64,000 nt of DNA from Hirsutella rhossiliensis (lineage: Eukaryota; Ascomycota; Sordariomycetes; Hypocreales; Ophiocordycipitaceae): assembly GCF_020360975.1 (NCBI RefSeq), contig NW_025408668.1, forward strand, positions 8,060,001 through 8,124,000. Reading direction: 5' to 3'. The translations under genes were made by a program, and so were the position numbers. Positions 1 to 12,530 of the stretch are shown here, in pieces (the first letter of the stretch is position 1; each line of letters opens with the position of its first letter). The notes under the pieces were generated by a model that did no database searches, was not told where the DNA came from, and was given only the letters and a program-made list of their open reading frames with translations.

Positions 1-1547
1 TCTTCTCGAAGAGTGATTAGCTTTGCGGCACTAACGGATTCCGTTATTGCTATACGTGCAGTAGTTAGCAACTTCGTCTCGTAAAGGTATTCCTTTTAGT
101 GACTCTCGTAGTCGCCTAAGGCAGCAGAAAAAGCTCTCTGTTATGCAGAGGTTAGCTCGGAGAAGAGGGTAGCTCCCTCTATAAAGTCTGTTGCCTTAGG
201 ACGAAGAGGGGGCTCGAGAGGGTCCTGCTTATTAGAGAAGACTAAATTGTAGATAGTTCTGTCTATACGAGCCCGTAGCTCCTTTACCTACTTATCCTAA
301 TCTTAGGGCTCTATAAGAATCGTCCTATAGACCGTCGGGACGGTAGAGGAGTCGATTTTCGTTATCGTTACGAAAGAAGAGGGGGGGCAGAAAAGTCGGT
401 TAAAAATCGGCTTTTCTAGTAAGAGGGGTAAAAGGAAGCTACGAGGGATGCAAGAAAGGTGCCTTTTATAGCAGCCGGAAGGTATAGGAATTCTATTCCT
501 CCCGGGCTTATAACTATCACGAAAAAAATATAGCCGCTTATTAGATATAAGCGATAGCGTTAATTAATATATATAGTATACGCGATATAAGGAGGTCTAG
601 TATATAAACGTTTAAAGGTTATAATAGTCCGATAATACCTTTACTTTATATACTACCCCTTTAACGTAATATCGCTAGTATTTAAATAACTTAATAATAG
701 TAAATAGTTCTTAGTTTAAAATACTATAATTAAGTTTAGCTTTAATAAACTTCCTTAACTAAAATATAATTAAATAATAACGCTCTTTATTATTAAGTTA
801 AGAGATAATTCTTACTATTGCGAATTATAATATATCTATTTTAATATAAATACGTCTTTTTAGATTATAATATTAAAGGAGTAGGGCTCCTTAAAAAGTA
901 TCTTTAAGAGCTTAAAACGCTACTTATTTAGTAAGGTTTAGCTCTATACTCCCTAGCTTCTTTTTATTTTTACTCCCCTTTAATAATATAGTTAAGGGCG
1001 CTATATATAAAGGAATATATATTACGCTATAATTAGTTAAGTAGTAGAGATAGCTAAAGGTACTTTACTATATATATTATATTCTCCTTATTATAAGACT
1101 AAAGCTTATAAGAAGAGGGATTTTTCTTTTTTTATCGGAATAATAAGTAGTCTATAATATATAAGCGGGGTAAGCACGATTTCTTACTAATACCCTATTA
1201 ATATATTAGTATTATATACCTTAGTACTTTATTAGCTAATACCTCTTAGTAGCGCTCTTATATTATAACTCTAAAGTACCTATATATAAATTATTAGTAA
1301 AAATTATAGAACTTAAGGAAAACCTAAATATTATAATAGGTTATAAGTTTAGGCTATTAAGCTATTACTTCTACTTATTAAGGGTTTATTAATATCTTAT
1401 TAATAAATAAAATTATTATAAAATAAGTAAAGGTATATATATAGGTACTATTTATAAGATAATATTAATAAGCTATATAAAGCTCTCTTATATATAGCTA
1501 GCTTATATATATATATATAGGATCCGGCCCTTTATATATAACTATAT

Positions 1548-1569
1548 AGCTTAGGCTATAGCCTAAGCT
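1548..1569. repeat. Perfect 22-bp palindrome in a possible foldback remnant
   Basis: The 22 bases read identically on both strands around a central TA. Related sequence in inverted orientation lies at about 1,338-1,362 (AGGTTATAAG...TTTAGGCTA), so this may be the end of a short inverted-repeat element of about 250-300 bp. It lies in strongly RIP-mutated DNA and the family is not recognised. Confidence 0.45.
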
Positions 1570-2884
1570 TATAACCTATAATAGTTAAAGACTTTTATAT
1601 AATACCTTCTCTTAAGCGGGGCGTAGCGCTACTTAATTAATAGCTTCTATACTATTAGGCCTATACTACTAGCTTTACCCTACCTTTTCCTATTAATTAT
1701 ACTAGCTCTCCTAGCTTTATTATCCCCGCGCTTATTAGCTTAAGTAGCTAGAACTAGGCTTTATACTTATTAGCCGGCTAGCCGTTTAAATAAGAGTATA
1801 ACCTATTATATACGCCCCTAAGTAGCTAGTAGCTAGCCTAGACCTACGTAAGCCTTAAGTTACCTATCCCCTTTACCTTAAGTAGCCTTCTTTACTTAAG
1901 GGTATATAAGGTAGTATCCCTCTCTTCTTTCTTTCTTTCCTTCTCTTCCTTCTTTAACTATAATAGTAGTAGTAATAAGTAAGTTTTACTTTACTTAAGG
2001 CGTTAGTTTATTCCTAGCTATATAGGCCGCTCTATTAATATATACTTATAGTAATAGCTATAGTAGTAATAATAGCCTTAATAATAATAACTTTAATTAG
2101 TATTAAGTCTTATAGACTAGTCGTTATCGCGTCGCTAGTAGTCTTATATAAATATATAGAATTATAGTTATTAATATCTTAGCGGTAGTTTTAATATATT
2201 CCTAGGTTTTTAACTCTTTTAACCTAGGAGGGTTTAAAGCTAGGTATAAACCTTATAGGGACTATAGCTAGAGAGGCTATTACTATACTTTATTTCTAGG
2301 AAGTAATAAGGCGCGCTATAAGCGTTACTAGAGTCTTTAGCCTTAGGGTAATTAACCGAGCACCTAGTAATTTCGGAGTCTTAGGGCGAGTTAGTAGCCG
2401 CGCTATCTACCTTTCTTTCCTATTAGCTTTTTATTAGGCTATTAGTAAGGGTATAGTTATAAGTCTTTTACTCCTTTATACGTTTAAAGGGGTCGTTAGT
2501 AGTAGGCAAGGAGTAGGCCTAATTAGCTATATATCTAAGGGGGAAAATAAAAGCGTTATTTCTATATAAATAAAAGGACTAGTAAGGGCGCTTAGCTCTC
2601 TCTTTTATAGATTCTAAGGTAGGGATCCTATCTCGAAGTTACTTAAGGAAAGGCTACTTAGTTTAAATAAGGAGCTTAATTTAGTTAACGCTTAAGGTAA
2701 TAAAGGTCTAAGCCTATTCTTAATTCTTATTAGCGCGATTAAATAGTTAGGGGTCTTTTTAAGGAGGAGTTTTATAAAAAAACCGCGTATAGCTTAAGCG
2801 ATCTAGTTAGGTTACTCTATAAGGGTAGCTAGTATAGTTAGCTCTTTTCTTACTCTCCTTACTATATAAGCTAGTTCTATGTTT

Positions 2885-4360
2885 CTTTAAAGTAGTAGTT
2901 TCTATCTACTAAGCCTATCTTAGAGGTTAACTACCTCTAGGACTTCTTAGAAGTCTTATTCTTCTTAATCTCTTAGAATAATATAGTTATATTAGTAAAT
3001 CCGTTTATACCTAGGAATTCTTATAAGAAAGACTCCGCTAAAAGTTATTAAACCTTAATTAGATAGTATCCTTTATAGTCGTTTAACCCCGCTATTAAAC
3101 TACTAAGAAACTCCGCTACCTTATAATATCGCTTATATATAATTAAGCTCGTTCGCCGTAATAGCTTAGATTTTATATATTAGCCTATTAACGTAGCCTT
3201 TTATACTTATCCTCTTATCTAGCTTAAAGAAATACTAGTCTTAGTATAAGATTTTATCTATTTATAGGGCTTCTTATATTACCCTATACCTTTACTTTAG
3301 AATTACTTTAACCTTTAAGTATCGCTACTTAATTATCTTAAGGTATAGCCTAACTATACTTTTAACCTAGTATTAGACTATTAAAGCTAAGTAGCTATAT
3401 TCCTACCCTTCCTACTAAGTAGTATAAAGGACTAGCGTATAAGTAAAGTTATAAGGAACTTAAAGGATATAAAGAAACTACTATTATACTTATAGGAATA
3501 TATAGAGTCTAGCGTACTATCCTTCTTTCTAAGTATTAAAAATAACTAAGTTTCCTTCCTTATAGTCTTAAAGGAACGCTCCTTAGTAAAGTCCCCCTTT
3601 ATTTAGTCTTATTAAAAAGTTAATAACTCTAGTTATATACCTTTATTTATATATAAAGCGACTAAGGTTAAAGGTAGGAGTAGTAAACTTAATTAGATAC
3701 TCCTTACTATTTAAGTATTTATAGTACTTTATATATCTATCTTCTATATCTTCGATAGGTTCCCTTTAATAGTTAGTATAAACTAATAGTAAGTAAGGTA
3801 AAGGGTATACTATATTCTTAATACCTCTTATTAAGATCTTAATTATCGCGTTAAGGCTAAAGCTTATAGCTTATTATTTATCGATAGCTCTATAAAGAAA
3901 GTTATATATATTAACGTTATACTCTTTTTAGCGGGCCTTATTCCTAGTAAATCCGTTTATCTTTTTAATGCCCTTATATATTATCTAAGCGTCTTTAAGG
4001 GTAATATCCCGCTATTTAATAAAGCCTATTAGTATTAAGTGCTAACGATTTCTATAGATATACTAAGGGGGTTACTTCTACCTATAAATATCTTATTAGT
4101 CTTAGTTTATAAACTTTTCCTTATCTTTAGCGTAAAAGCGCCTTTTACTGCTTTTTACTTTAACTTTACTAAAGTAAGTAGGTAAAATAAAGCTCTTACT
4201 CTTAAATAGTAGTACGCTAAAGAAGATAGCGGTATTCTTAGGGAGGTCTATAGCCGGGCCTAGGATACTATTTAGGTTCGCCGCTATATCTTAGGAAAGG
4301 GTAGAGTAAGTAAAAGAAAGAGAAAAGATAAGATTAAATAGTTAAGGTAAGTAGTTTTAA
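2885..4360 (+). pseudogene. RIP-broken long reading frame, family unknown
   Basis: One plus-strand frame can be followed for about 1.45 kb if its TAG and TAA codons are read as mutated glutamine codons (CAG, CAA), the change RIP produces from CpA. Apart from those stops the frame has a protein-like mix of residues, for example NNIVILVNPFIPRNSYKK near 2,983. I do not recognise the family; a transposon-borne protein is the most likely source given the surroundings. Frame continuity was judged by eye and short frameshifts could be hidden. Confidence 0.4.
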
Positions 4361-6899
4361 GTTATAACGCTAAGAGGCTAAGAGGGTATTATATATATAT
4401 ATAAGAGTTATATTAATAAAGGGGATCGTTATAAGTAAGGAAGTATATAAAGTATATATATATATATATATATATATAAAAGGAAGAAGAAGAAAGGAAG
4501 AAGGAGGGTATAGTAAGAGGAATAAATAGTTATTAAAGCGCGCGGTTATTAGTTACTTTAGCCGGCCTCTATAGTAGTAAGGTCTTAGGCGTATTTAGGG
4601 GTTACGCTTAAATAGCTTCTTTTACTAGTTATCGATTAAGGAGCTATTTAATCTCCGCCCTTTTCTTTTCCTCTTTACTTTTTTTATTCCTCTTCTTCCT
4701 CTTCTCTCCTCTATCTTCTTTATTTCTTTAGACCGCTACCTCTTATCTTCTCCTTTTATAACTACTTCTTCTTCTTTATTATATCTCGTAAGACCGCTAA
4801 ACTTAAAACTAAAGAGCTACTAAATATCGTTAACCTCTTTTTAACTACTTTTCTATAACTTTCCCTTATTACTATTACTCTTTTTACTTAGAATTATTAT
4901 ACTAAGGTCTTTCCTCTTTATATAAAGTACTTTTAAGTAACGACTATCTAACTTATCTAATCTTACTTAGCTCGTTTTAACTATCTTCTTTTATAAATCT
5001 ATTATTACTTTAAGACCTAGGTCTATAGTAGAAATAATATCGGTTACTAAGGGTTTTTAATTTATATAGAAATTACCTTTTAGTTATAGGTTCTATTAAA
5101 AGCTCTTAATATCGTTAGGATTAAAGCGCGCGGTTACTCTCCTTTCTCTTACTTTCTCGAGAGTATACTAGGTCGGTATAATTAAATCGTCTTCTATACC
5201 CTTTATTATAAACGTTAGCTAGTAACTTATATCCCTATAGAAATCGCTTATCTATATAGATATTTCTTTTCTTAGCTTAGTTTAAGGTAGTAAAAATACT
5301 CTTAAGTAGTCTTAATTACTTTATATAGAACTTATAATCCTTACCTTTATTAAGGGTATATTTAAACTTATTAGATAACTATAACTTCCGCCTATAAGTA
5401 CGTTATATTTTCTTTTTATAAGTATATCTCTCTTTTAGGTATTACTAGCAGCTCTTATACTAACTATATCTAGGATTTAACTAAGGCGCCTATTTATAAA
5501 TAGTAGTACTTCCTTAGATACTATAGGGCTACTTATAACCTTAATAGATTCGCTAACTATATATATAGTTATAATTTCTATACTAACCTTAAGACTAATA
5601 AATTTTACGATAAGTATATTAGTAATAAAACCGCCCTTTATCTTTTTTATAATATCCTTAATCCCTTTAGTCTTACTAAGGATTTAAAGGAAGGGAAGGA
5701 AATTAACCTTATACTTATTTTACTTAGAAAGAGATTATATAGGTTTAATAAGCTCTCTTTTAAGTAATAATTAAATAGTCTTTAAGTTTACTTTATAGTA
5801 GTCTATAGTAGGTTTACTAAGAGTAAGTAGCTTTATTTAATTGCTATCTTTAATAGTAAAAGTTTTTCTCCTAAGGTTATATACGTTTAATTTAGTAAGT
5901 CGAAAATATATTAAAATTTATTTTATAGGCGCGTTTATTTTCGCTACTATAGGTCTCCCTTTCTATAATAAAGAATAGACGTTTCTATCTATAAAGTAAA
6001 AAATCCTATTTTTAAAGGAGGTAGGTAGTAAGAATATTCGTTTTCTTACTTTATTATTTAATTATATCTTTATTTATCTTCTTTAAGGTAGTAGAGGGTA
6101 GGTTATTATTAAGGAAGGGTAGGAAATATTATCTTTATTTACTTAAGGAGCTTTAAGTAGAAAATTTAAAATAATAAGGTAGTAGGTAAAGCGCTTATAA
6201 ATATCTTAGCTATTATAGTTATCCTTTAATTAAATAGTTAGATAGTGCCTTAGTTACTAGTTAGGTTCTAGCGTGCTTCTTATAACTATTATAGATTTTT
6301 ATCTTTACTGCTTTTTCCTTCCTAGCTCCTTTTTACCTCCTCCTTTTCTTATTAGATTAGCGTCTTTAAGGCTCCTATATAAAGATCCTTTTTTACTTTA
6401 CTAAGTTATAGTAGCTAAACCTTAATCGTATACCTTAGGCCTTTCTTAGGTATCTATAGTCGCTCTTCTTTCTCTTCTTAGCTTTAATCCTTCTAAGGTT
6501 TATTAAGGAGTTATTATAACTATAATACTATTTAATCTAAGGCTTCTCTACTTAGTAAGAGTAGTAAATTATCTACTTTATTTATTATTTCTTCTTTCTT
6601 CCTCTTATTAAGAGTAATCTTATCTTAGAGTAACTAGTCGTCCTTAGTAAAGTACTACTAACCTTCCTTATCTTTTTTAAACTTCTTTAAATACTTTCTT
6701 AGGATTATCTTATTAAGTATAATTTTATTTAGAGTCTTAATCCTATATACCCTAGACTACTCTAAGCGCGATACTACTTAAAAGGGACCGTTTTACCTTA
6801 TTTAATACTTAGCTTACTTCCTTAGATTATTTAATCGTCTTACGTTAAATAGTAAGATAAGGTCTCTAGGTTATAAGCTTTCTTTCCTTATTATATACT

Positions 6900-9800
6900 T
6901 ATTAGCTTTATTTATCCTCTTTATTAATCGATTCCGATATCTTATTACTCTTTTCTTAGCTTCTTTTATATCTTTTTCTTTCCTTTTTAAAACTTATACT
7001 TATACTTTAAATAATTCTTCTCTTATCTTTACTTTATCTTAGTTAATTAGTTACTAAGTTAGGTATTCTACCTTAAGAGGTAGTACCGGTTCCTATCTAT
7101 ATAGTAGGTAGAAAGCTAATATTCTATAAGACTCTCTAACTATTATTTAGTCTATAAGGATTACTTAGTTAAGGTATTTAATCTACTTACCCTTTTTCTC
7201 TACTATTTTTATAAGTACTATTATTAACCTTTAGTACCTTTATTTTACTACTACGTTTACCTTTAAATTATATACTAAAGTTTAAATAACTTTAACGCCT
7301 ATATTCTTTAGGATATACTTAAAGTCTTTCTTTATTTTAGGCCCTCTATCGATTATAGCGTATAGTATTATACTATACCTAAAAATAATAAAGAGTATAA
7401 ATTTAGTTATAGCTCCTATAGTAATTTCTTTAACTAGGGTTACTTCTACCTATTTAGTAAGGTTATCTTATACTTTTATAAGGTATAAATACTTATAATT
7501 AAATAGTATATACTAGCTATCGAAGTAAATCTTATTTATAAGGTAGCTAGGCGCGGTTATAGTTATAAATTCCTAGGGTCTCTTAGTTATAAAGTATTAG
7601 TATTCTTTATAGGAAGAGATTACGCTATAAATATCGTTTTAAAGGCTAGCTTATTAATACCTATTCTTTACGAACGTATATATAACTTATTATCCTTTAT
7701 ATCCTATTTATATATAGTACTTTACGATAATCCTTTTCTATTCTTTTAGGTTGTCTACGACTAGTATAGGTCCTCTTTCTTCCTTCCTAGGGAGTCGCTA
7801 AAGCTTTTAATCTTTAATATAGAAATTTAGACTCTTTAAATATAGCTTCTTATAGTCTTATTTAAAAAGGCCCTTCGGCCGTTTTAACGTTTAAAGGAAG
7901 TCTATAATTATCCTCGATTCCTTTAAGTAGTCCCCTTATAGCTTAGTCCCTTATACTACGTTTAAGTAAAAGTCTATAAATTCTTTAATATCGCTTTCTA
8001 TTTCCCTATTTAATATATTAAAAGGTCCTTTAAGCTTTCTTAAGAGTCTATCGGCTATACTATTCTTCTTACCTTTAATATATTATATAGTAAAGTTAAA
8101 GAGGAAAATATAGCTTATCTAGTAAGTTACTATAGCTTTAAGGACGTCTTTAAGAGTACCTTTTAGTTAATTAACTAAGACTTATATATTAGTTTCTAGG
8201 ATAAAATATACGCTATATAAGTATATTCTTAGTCTCTTAAGTATACTTAATATAGCCCTATACTCCCTCTTTATTATATCGTATTTAGTTTCTATTAATA
8301 ACTATATTTTACTTTCGAACCTTATAAGGCGCCTCTTTCTATTAACGATTTATATTAAGACTGCCCCTTAGCTAAGTAGACTAGTATTATATATTAGAAT
8401 AATATCTCCTCTTCCTAGGCTAACGTTAAGGGATACTAGAAAGACTAAATTAGTAATAGCTTCCTTAAGGGCAGCTATCGCTTTTACTTATTTATCTCCC
8501 TATTCTTAATAGACTTCTTTCTTTAGTAGGTCTATAAAGGGTTTTACTAAGATAGCGAACTATTTAATCTAGATTTAATAGTATCTTATAATACTAAGGA
8601 AAGCTTAAATATACGTTATATTAAAGTATCTTATTTATTCCTTAATTTTAATAACTTTAGCTTTTATAGGGCACCTTTTATTTATTCTATAAATATAACC
8701 GATAACTTTAGTTACTTACTAGTAGAATTTTAATTTAGCCCTTATAATTATATAACTATAGAGTTCGACGTTAACTAAGACTTTATTAAGGTTAATAAGG
8801 TATTTAAAGATAAATCTCCTTACTCTTAGCGCTACCTCTTTATTATTATACGTTATATTAGGCCCCTTAATACCTATATTATTAAGGAAATTCCTATAAA
8901 TATTTAGTATAAGGTCTTATAAGATTCTTTATATTATCCTTATAAATTAGCTAACTAAGTTTATAGCCCCTTAAGGGAGTATATATATATATAAGAGGCT
9001 AATAGGTATCGCGAATATCGTTAAGTTATAGCTTTTAATATTAAGAGGGATCTAATTATAGCCTAAAAAAAGGTCTAGGAAGGAAAAGATCTTATATATT
9101 AAGAAGTAGTCGCTAAACTTATCTATATTTAGCGGTAGGTTTATATCTCTTATTATAACGGTATTTATATATATAGCGGAATTAATTAAGCATAGCCCTC
9201 TATCTTTCTTTACTACTAGGAAAAAAGGGTTCCTATAAGGCCTATACCTTTCTTTAAAGACTCCTATTTCTAGTTTAATTTTAAGGATATCGATAACTTT
9301 CTACTTTATCGCTTTTAAGATTAAGATTAAGGCTACTTACTATACCTTATATTCTATTATCCTAATAACCTATAGGGTAGCTATAGCTAGGTTAACTTTA
9401 CCTTTTTCTATAAAGTCCTAGGATAATACTACTTTTTTATTAAATAAAATACTATTAAAGATCTAGATTTCTACCTTTATAAGAAAGCCCTTAAATTATT
9501 TATAAATTACTTTAAGTCTTTCTTATATTAGCCGCTTTCCTTTTTATATACTTAAGAATTTTCCTATTAAGTATTCTAGGGAGGGTCTAAGCTATATCTT
9601 ATCTTTAATAGTATTTTATTTAGTCTTCTTTTAGTTAGGGTCCCCTTTTAATATTAAGCCGTTTAATAAAATATCGTTAATAAGGTTAATCTTATTTACT
9701 TTTCTTTTAAAGAGAGTATTAACTCTTAGATTATATAATCTAATAGGTCGTTTCCTTCCTATCTTAACTTTAACCTTCTAGATCTTTCTAAACTTCTTTC

Positions 9801-9900
9801 TAGCTTTAATAATATTTTTCTTAAATTCTCTTATAGCCTCTATAACTATAACTTTAATAATCTCTTTTACTATTTTAGATCTAATAGCTAGAATCGCTTT
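6900..9900 (-). mobile_element. Ty3/gypsy pol relic (RT and integrase)
   Basis: Read on the minus strand, 9,240 down to about 8,650 gives a broken but recognisable Ty3/gypsy reverse transcriptase: an RNPFFLVVKKD stretch followed by LINSA...IN.V.IRDINLP, the pattern of fungal gypsy elements just before the palm motifs, and downstream a YNNKEVA..VRRFI..YL.NL.KVL segment. Around 7,490-7,200 the integrase core appears as a VEV...IDRGPK..KDF..IL..IGVK stretch. Many in-frame TAG/TAA codons and C-to-T or G-to-A changes remove any function. The matching retropepsin lies at about 12.2-12.5 kb, beyond a nested insertion. Outer LTRs of this element could not be found by eye. Confidence 0.7.
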
Positions 9901-10269
9901 ATCTCCTTTATTTATAATTAATTACTATCGTACTAGTACTATTAAGGGCTCGTTTATACTAATATAGGCTAAGTTAAGGACTTAGTTAGCGCCCCCTTTA
10001 TAACTAAGGATCTTACCTCTTAGTAAGAGAATCTCGGCCGTTAAGGTATCTATAATAAGTTCTCTCTATAATTATTAAGTAGCTCCTAGGTTATCTTTTT
10101 TAACTTTTATTATTAAAGCCTAAAAAAAATTTCTTAGGAGCTAAGTAGCTATTTCCTATATAGTCTCCTTAAGCTTTAGTCTTTTATATATATCTTTATT
10201 AACTATTAAGGTTATAGTCTAAAAGGATTTTACTATATCGACCTTATTATTATAGAGTAAGTAAAAGCA

Positions 10270-10424
10270 TAGGCTTAGGTATAGTCTATTAAAAGAAGGT
10301 TAATAATCTACGAGGGGGAAAAGAAAGAGAAGTATAGGCCTAGCCTATATAGGCGCGGAGGCCGCTTATATATAGACTTAGCCTAGACCCTAGTCTAGGC
10401 CTATATAGGGCAAAAGCCCTTATA
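10270..10424 (+). repeat. Left 155-bp direct repeat (LTR-like)
   Basis: By eye it matches 11,966-12,120 at 150 of 155 positions. All five differences are transitions in the first 70 bases, and the remaining stretch of about 90 bases is identical. It contains an inverted repeat (GCCTAGAC CCTA GTCTAGGC). It begins TA and ends TA, as a TG...CA LTR would after RIP. Confidence 0.75.
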
Positions 10425-11965
10425 TTATACCCCTACCTAGCTTTTAAAGAGGCGCGCCTCTAAATAATACCCGATACCGCGCTTAAGGGGACGGAACCCT
10501 CGCGTAGACTACGCACGCTTAGTCGCGGAAAAAACGTTAGTAAATAACATATAATACCCTCCTAAGCGAGCTTCTCGGATAGACTATATTATTAGTAAGG
10601 GCCGCGCCCTAAGAGTCGGGCTTTAGTACTTCTAGCTAAGGAGCGGAGGCACGTAGAACGGCGTATAGCTAGCTTCGGCAAGCTTATAGCATCCCGCCCC
10701 CCTTATATTAGCGCACGGTAGTAGCTCCTAGTACTATAACGTAGGGGACGGTACTCCGGTATATAAGGCTCCGCTCCCTCCCGTACGGGGCTATACGGGC
10801 ACTCCCTTTCGCTATAGTTATATTATATTAGCGGCCTTCCTATATCTTAGCCGCCCTTTCGGTCGCTACGGGCATACGTCCCGTCTATATAGTAGCTACT
10901 ACCGCACGCGAGGGGACGCCGACGAAGCCCGTAGAGGCGTTACTAAGATTACTTATCGCTAGAGTCGCTATCGTCGAACCTAACCTCCTTTCCGTCCTAG
11001 CGCGTGCGCCCCTCTACTACTTAGAGTGCGTTTATCCGCGCCTCCCGGCGCGGGCACTTTAAAAACTAATAGGATTTACTACCGTAGCCTATATAGCGAC
11101 CCTCCTATCGCTACCTCTTTCTATCCTTAGTCCTCGAGGCGGAGATAAAGATATCTATAGTATTACTAGTATTATCCTCTTCTTATACTATAGAAGAAGA
11201 TAAAAAAAGAAACTTATTACTACTAAGCTCGCGAAGAAGGTAGACGAGATCGGTATATATATCTAGTAGTATAGACCTTTTGCTTAGACGGGTACGCTAA
11301 TCTAAATTTAAGCTCGTAACGAGGCAATTATACTTTACCGCGTTAGGCTAGCTATATACGTCTACTCGATAAAGTACCTCTTCGAACCGTATAAGGTAGG
11401 CCGGAATAGCTTTACTCCGCTTCTAATAAAGCGTTATAAGCTCCTAGCCTACCGACTTAGCTACGTTAGGTTCGCCGTAATTAATATAGAGCTTCGCGAG
11501 GAGGTCGGCTAGTCTATTTATACTAGTACGCGTAAACGGTAAGAGATGCCTTTATAGGCGTAGGGATAGGCTCGCGTAAAGATAGTCGAATTAGGCGCGG
11601 ATATCCCTTACTATAGCGCTATCGGTATAGAGCTTCGCTTCTATATAAAGTAGCCACGGCTCGAGCTCTATAGAGGAGCCGTCGAACTTATTAAGGTATA
11701 GTAGTACCGCTCTTAGTCGTGCGGAGCCCTGCTATTATAAGAGGCTCTCGATTGCCTGGGCGAACTAAGTATTACGTTCGCTTTAATTTTACGACTATAG
11801 GAGTACGGATATTTCGCGTGCGTATATACCGGCGCGGGCGGTTTAACTAGACTAGGTAATTAAACGTTAGCTTTAAAGGCAGCTAAAAATAGCTATTCTA
11901 TATATAGGGATACGGAGAGGGTAAAATAAAGGGTAGATTATATTATTACGGAGTAGGTAGAGGCG

Positions 11966-12120
11966 TAGGCTTAGGTATAGTCTATTAGAAGAAGGTTAAT
12001 AATCTATAAAGGGGAAAAGGAAGAGAAGTATAGGCCTAGCCTATATAGGCGCGGAGGCCGCTTATATATAGACTTAGCCTAGACCCTAGTCTAGGCCTAT
12101 ATAGGGCAAAAGCCCTTATA
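11966..12120 (+). repeat. Right 155-bp direct repeat (LTR-like)
   Basis: This is the partner of the repeat at 10,270-10,424, in the same orientation and of the same length. Sequence just beyond (TACCTAGAAGCTTTTA) also resembles what follows the left copy (TACCTAGCTTTTA), so the true repeat may be about 20 bp longer. Confidence 0.75.
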
Positions 12121-12239
12121 CTTACCTAGAAGCTTTTATTTAATAGCTCCTACCGCTAGCGTAACTACTTAGATAGTACTAATTTAATATTTAACTTATA
12201 TATTGCCGTTCCTTAAGGAATAATTAAATAATATACGCG

Positions 12240-12530
12240 CGGCTCTAATAAATAGTATGCTTAGGATAAAAGGGACTAAGACTCTATCTAGTATAATATA
12301 AAGATAGATTAGTATCTCGGCTATACCTAGATAGAGATTAGTCTTTACCTCCTTAACTATATCTATAAGGGACCTAGTATACGCCGTCGTTAATACTCTT
12401 ATTAATAGGATTTTAAGCTTATATATATTTACGTATCTTTTAATAATAAGGTTTCCTTTAGACTTAGTATCGATTAAGGCGCTTAGAACTTTAGCTTTCT
12501 AGCTACTAAGCTATACTTAAATATAAGGTA
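12240..12530 (-). pseudogene. Retropepsin relic of the gypsy element
   Basis: On the minus strand this stretch reads ALIDTKSKGNLI and then a hydrophobic tail like that of retroviral-type proteases, in which the active-site pattern is usually (L/I)(I/V)DTG(S/A). The G of the DTG has changed, consistent with RIP. It lies upstream, in the element's own direction, of the reverse transcriptase at 9.2 kb, so protease and RT are separated by the nested element. Gag-type sequence probably continues to about 15.4 kb but I could not identify it. Confidence 0.45.

Larger units (their letters stand above)
10270..12120. mobile_element. Nested element bounded by 155-bp direct repeats
   Basis: Two 155-bp direct repeats (10,270-10,424 and 11,966-12,120) enclose about 1.54 kb of unusually G+C-rich yet CpA/TpG-poor DNA. 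The unit lies between retropepsin-like and reverse-transcriptase-like sequence of the minus-strand gypsy relic, so it is best read as an insertion into that element. Total length is 1,851 bp. It could be a non-autonomous LTR element (TRIM-like); I see no reverse transcriptase in it, and no certain target duplication. Confidence 0.6.
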
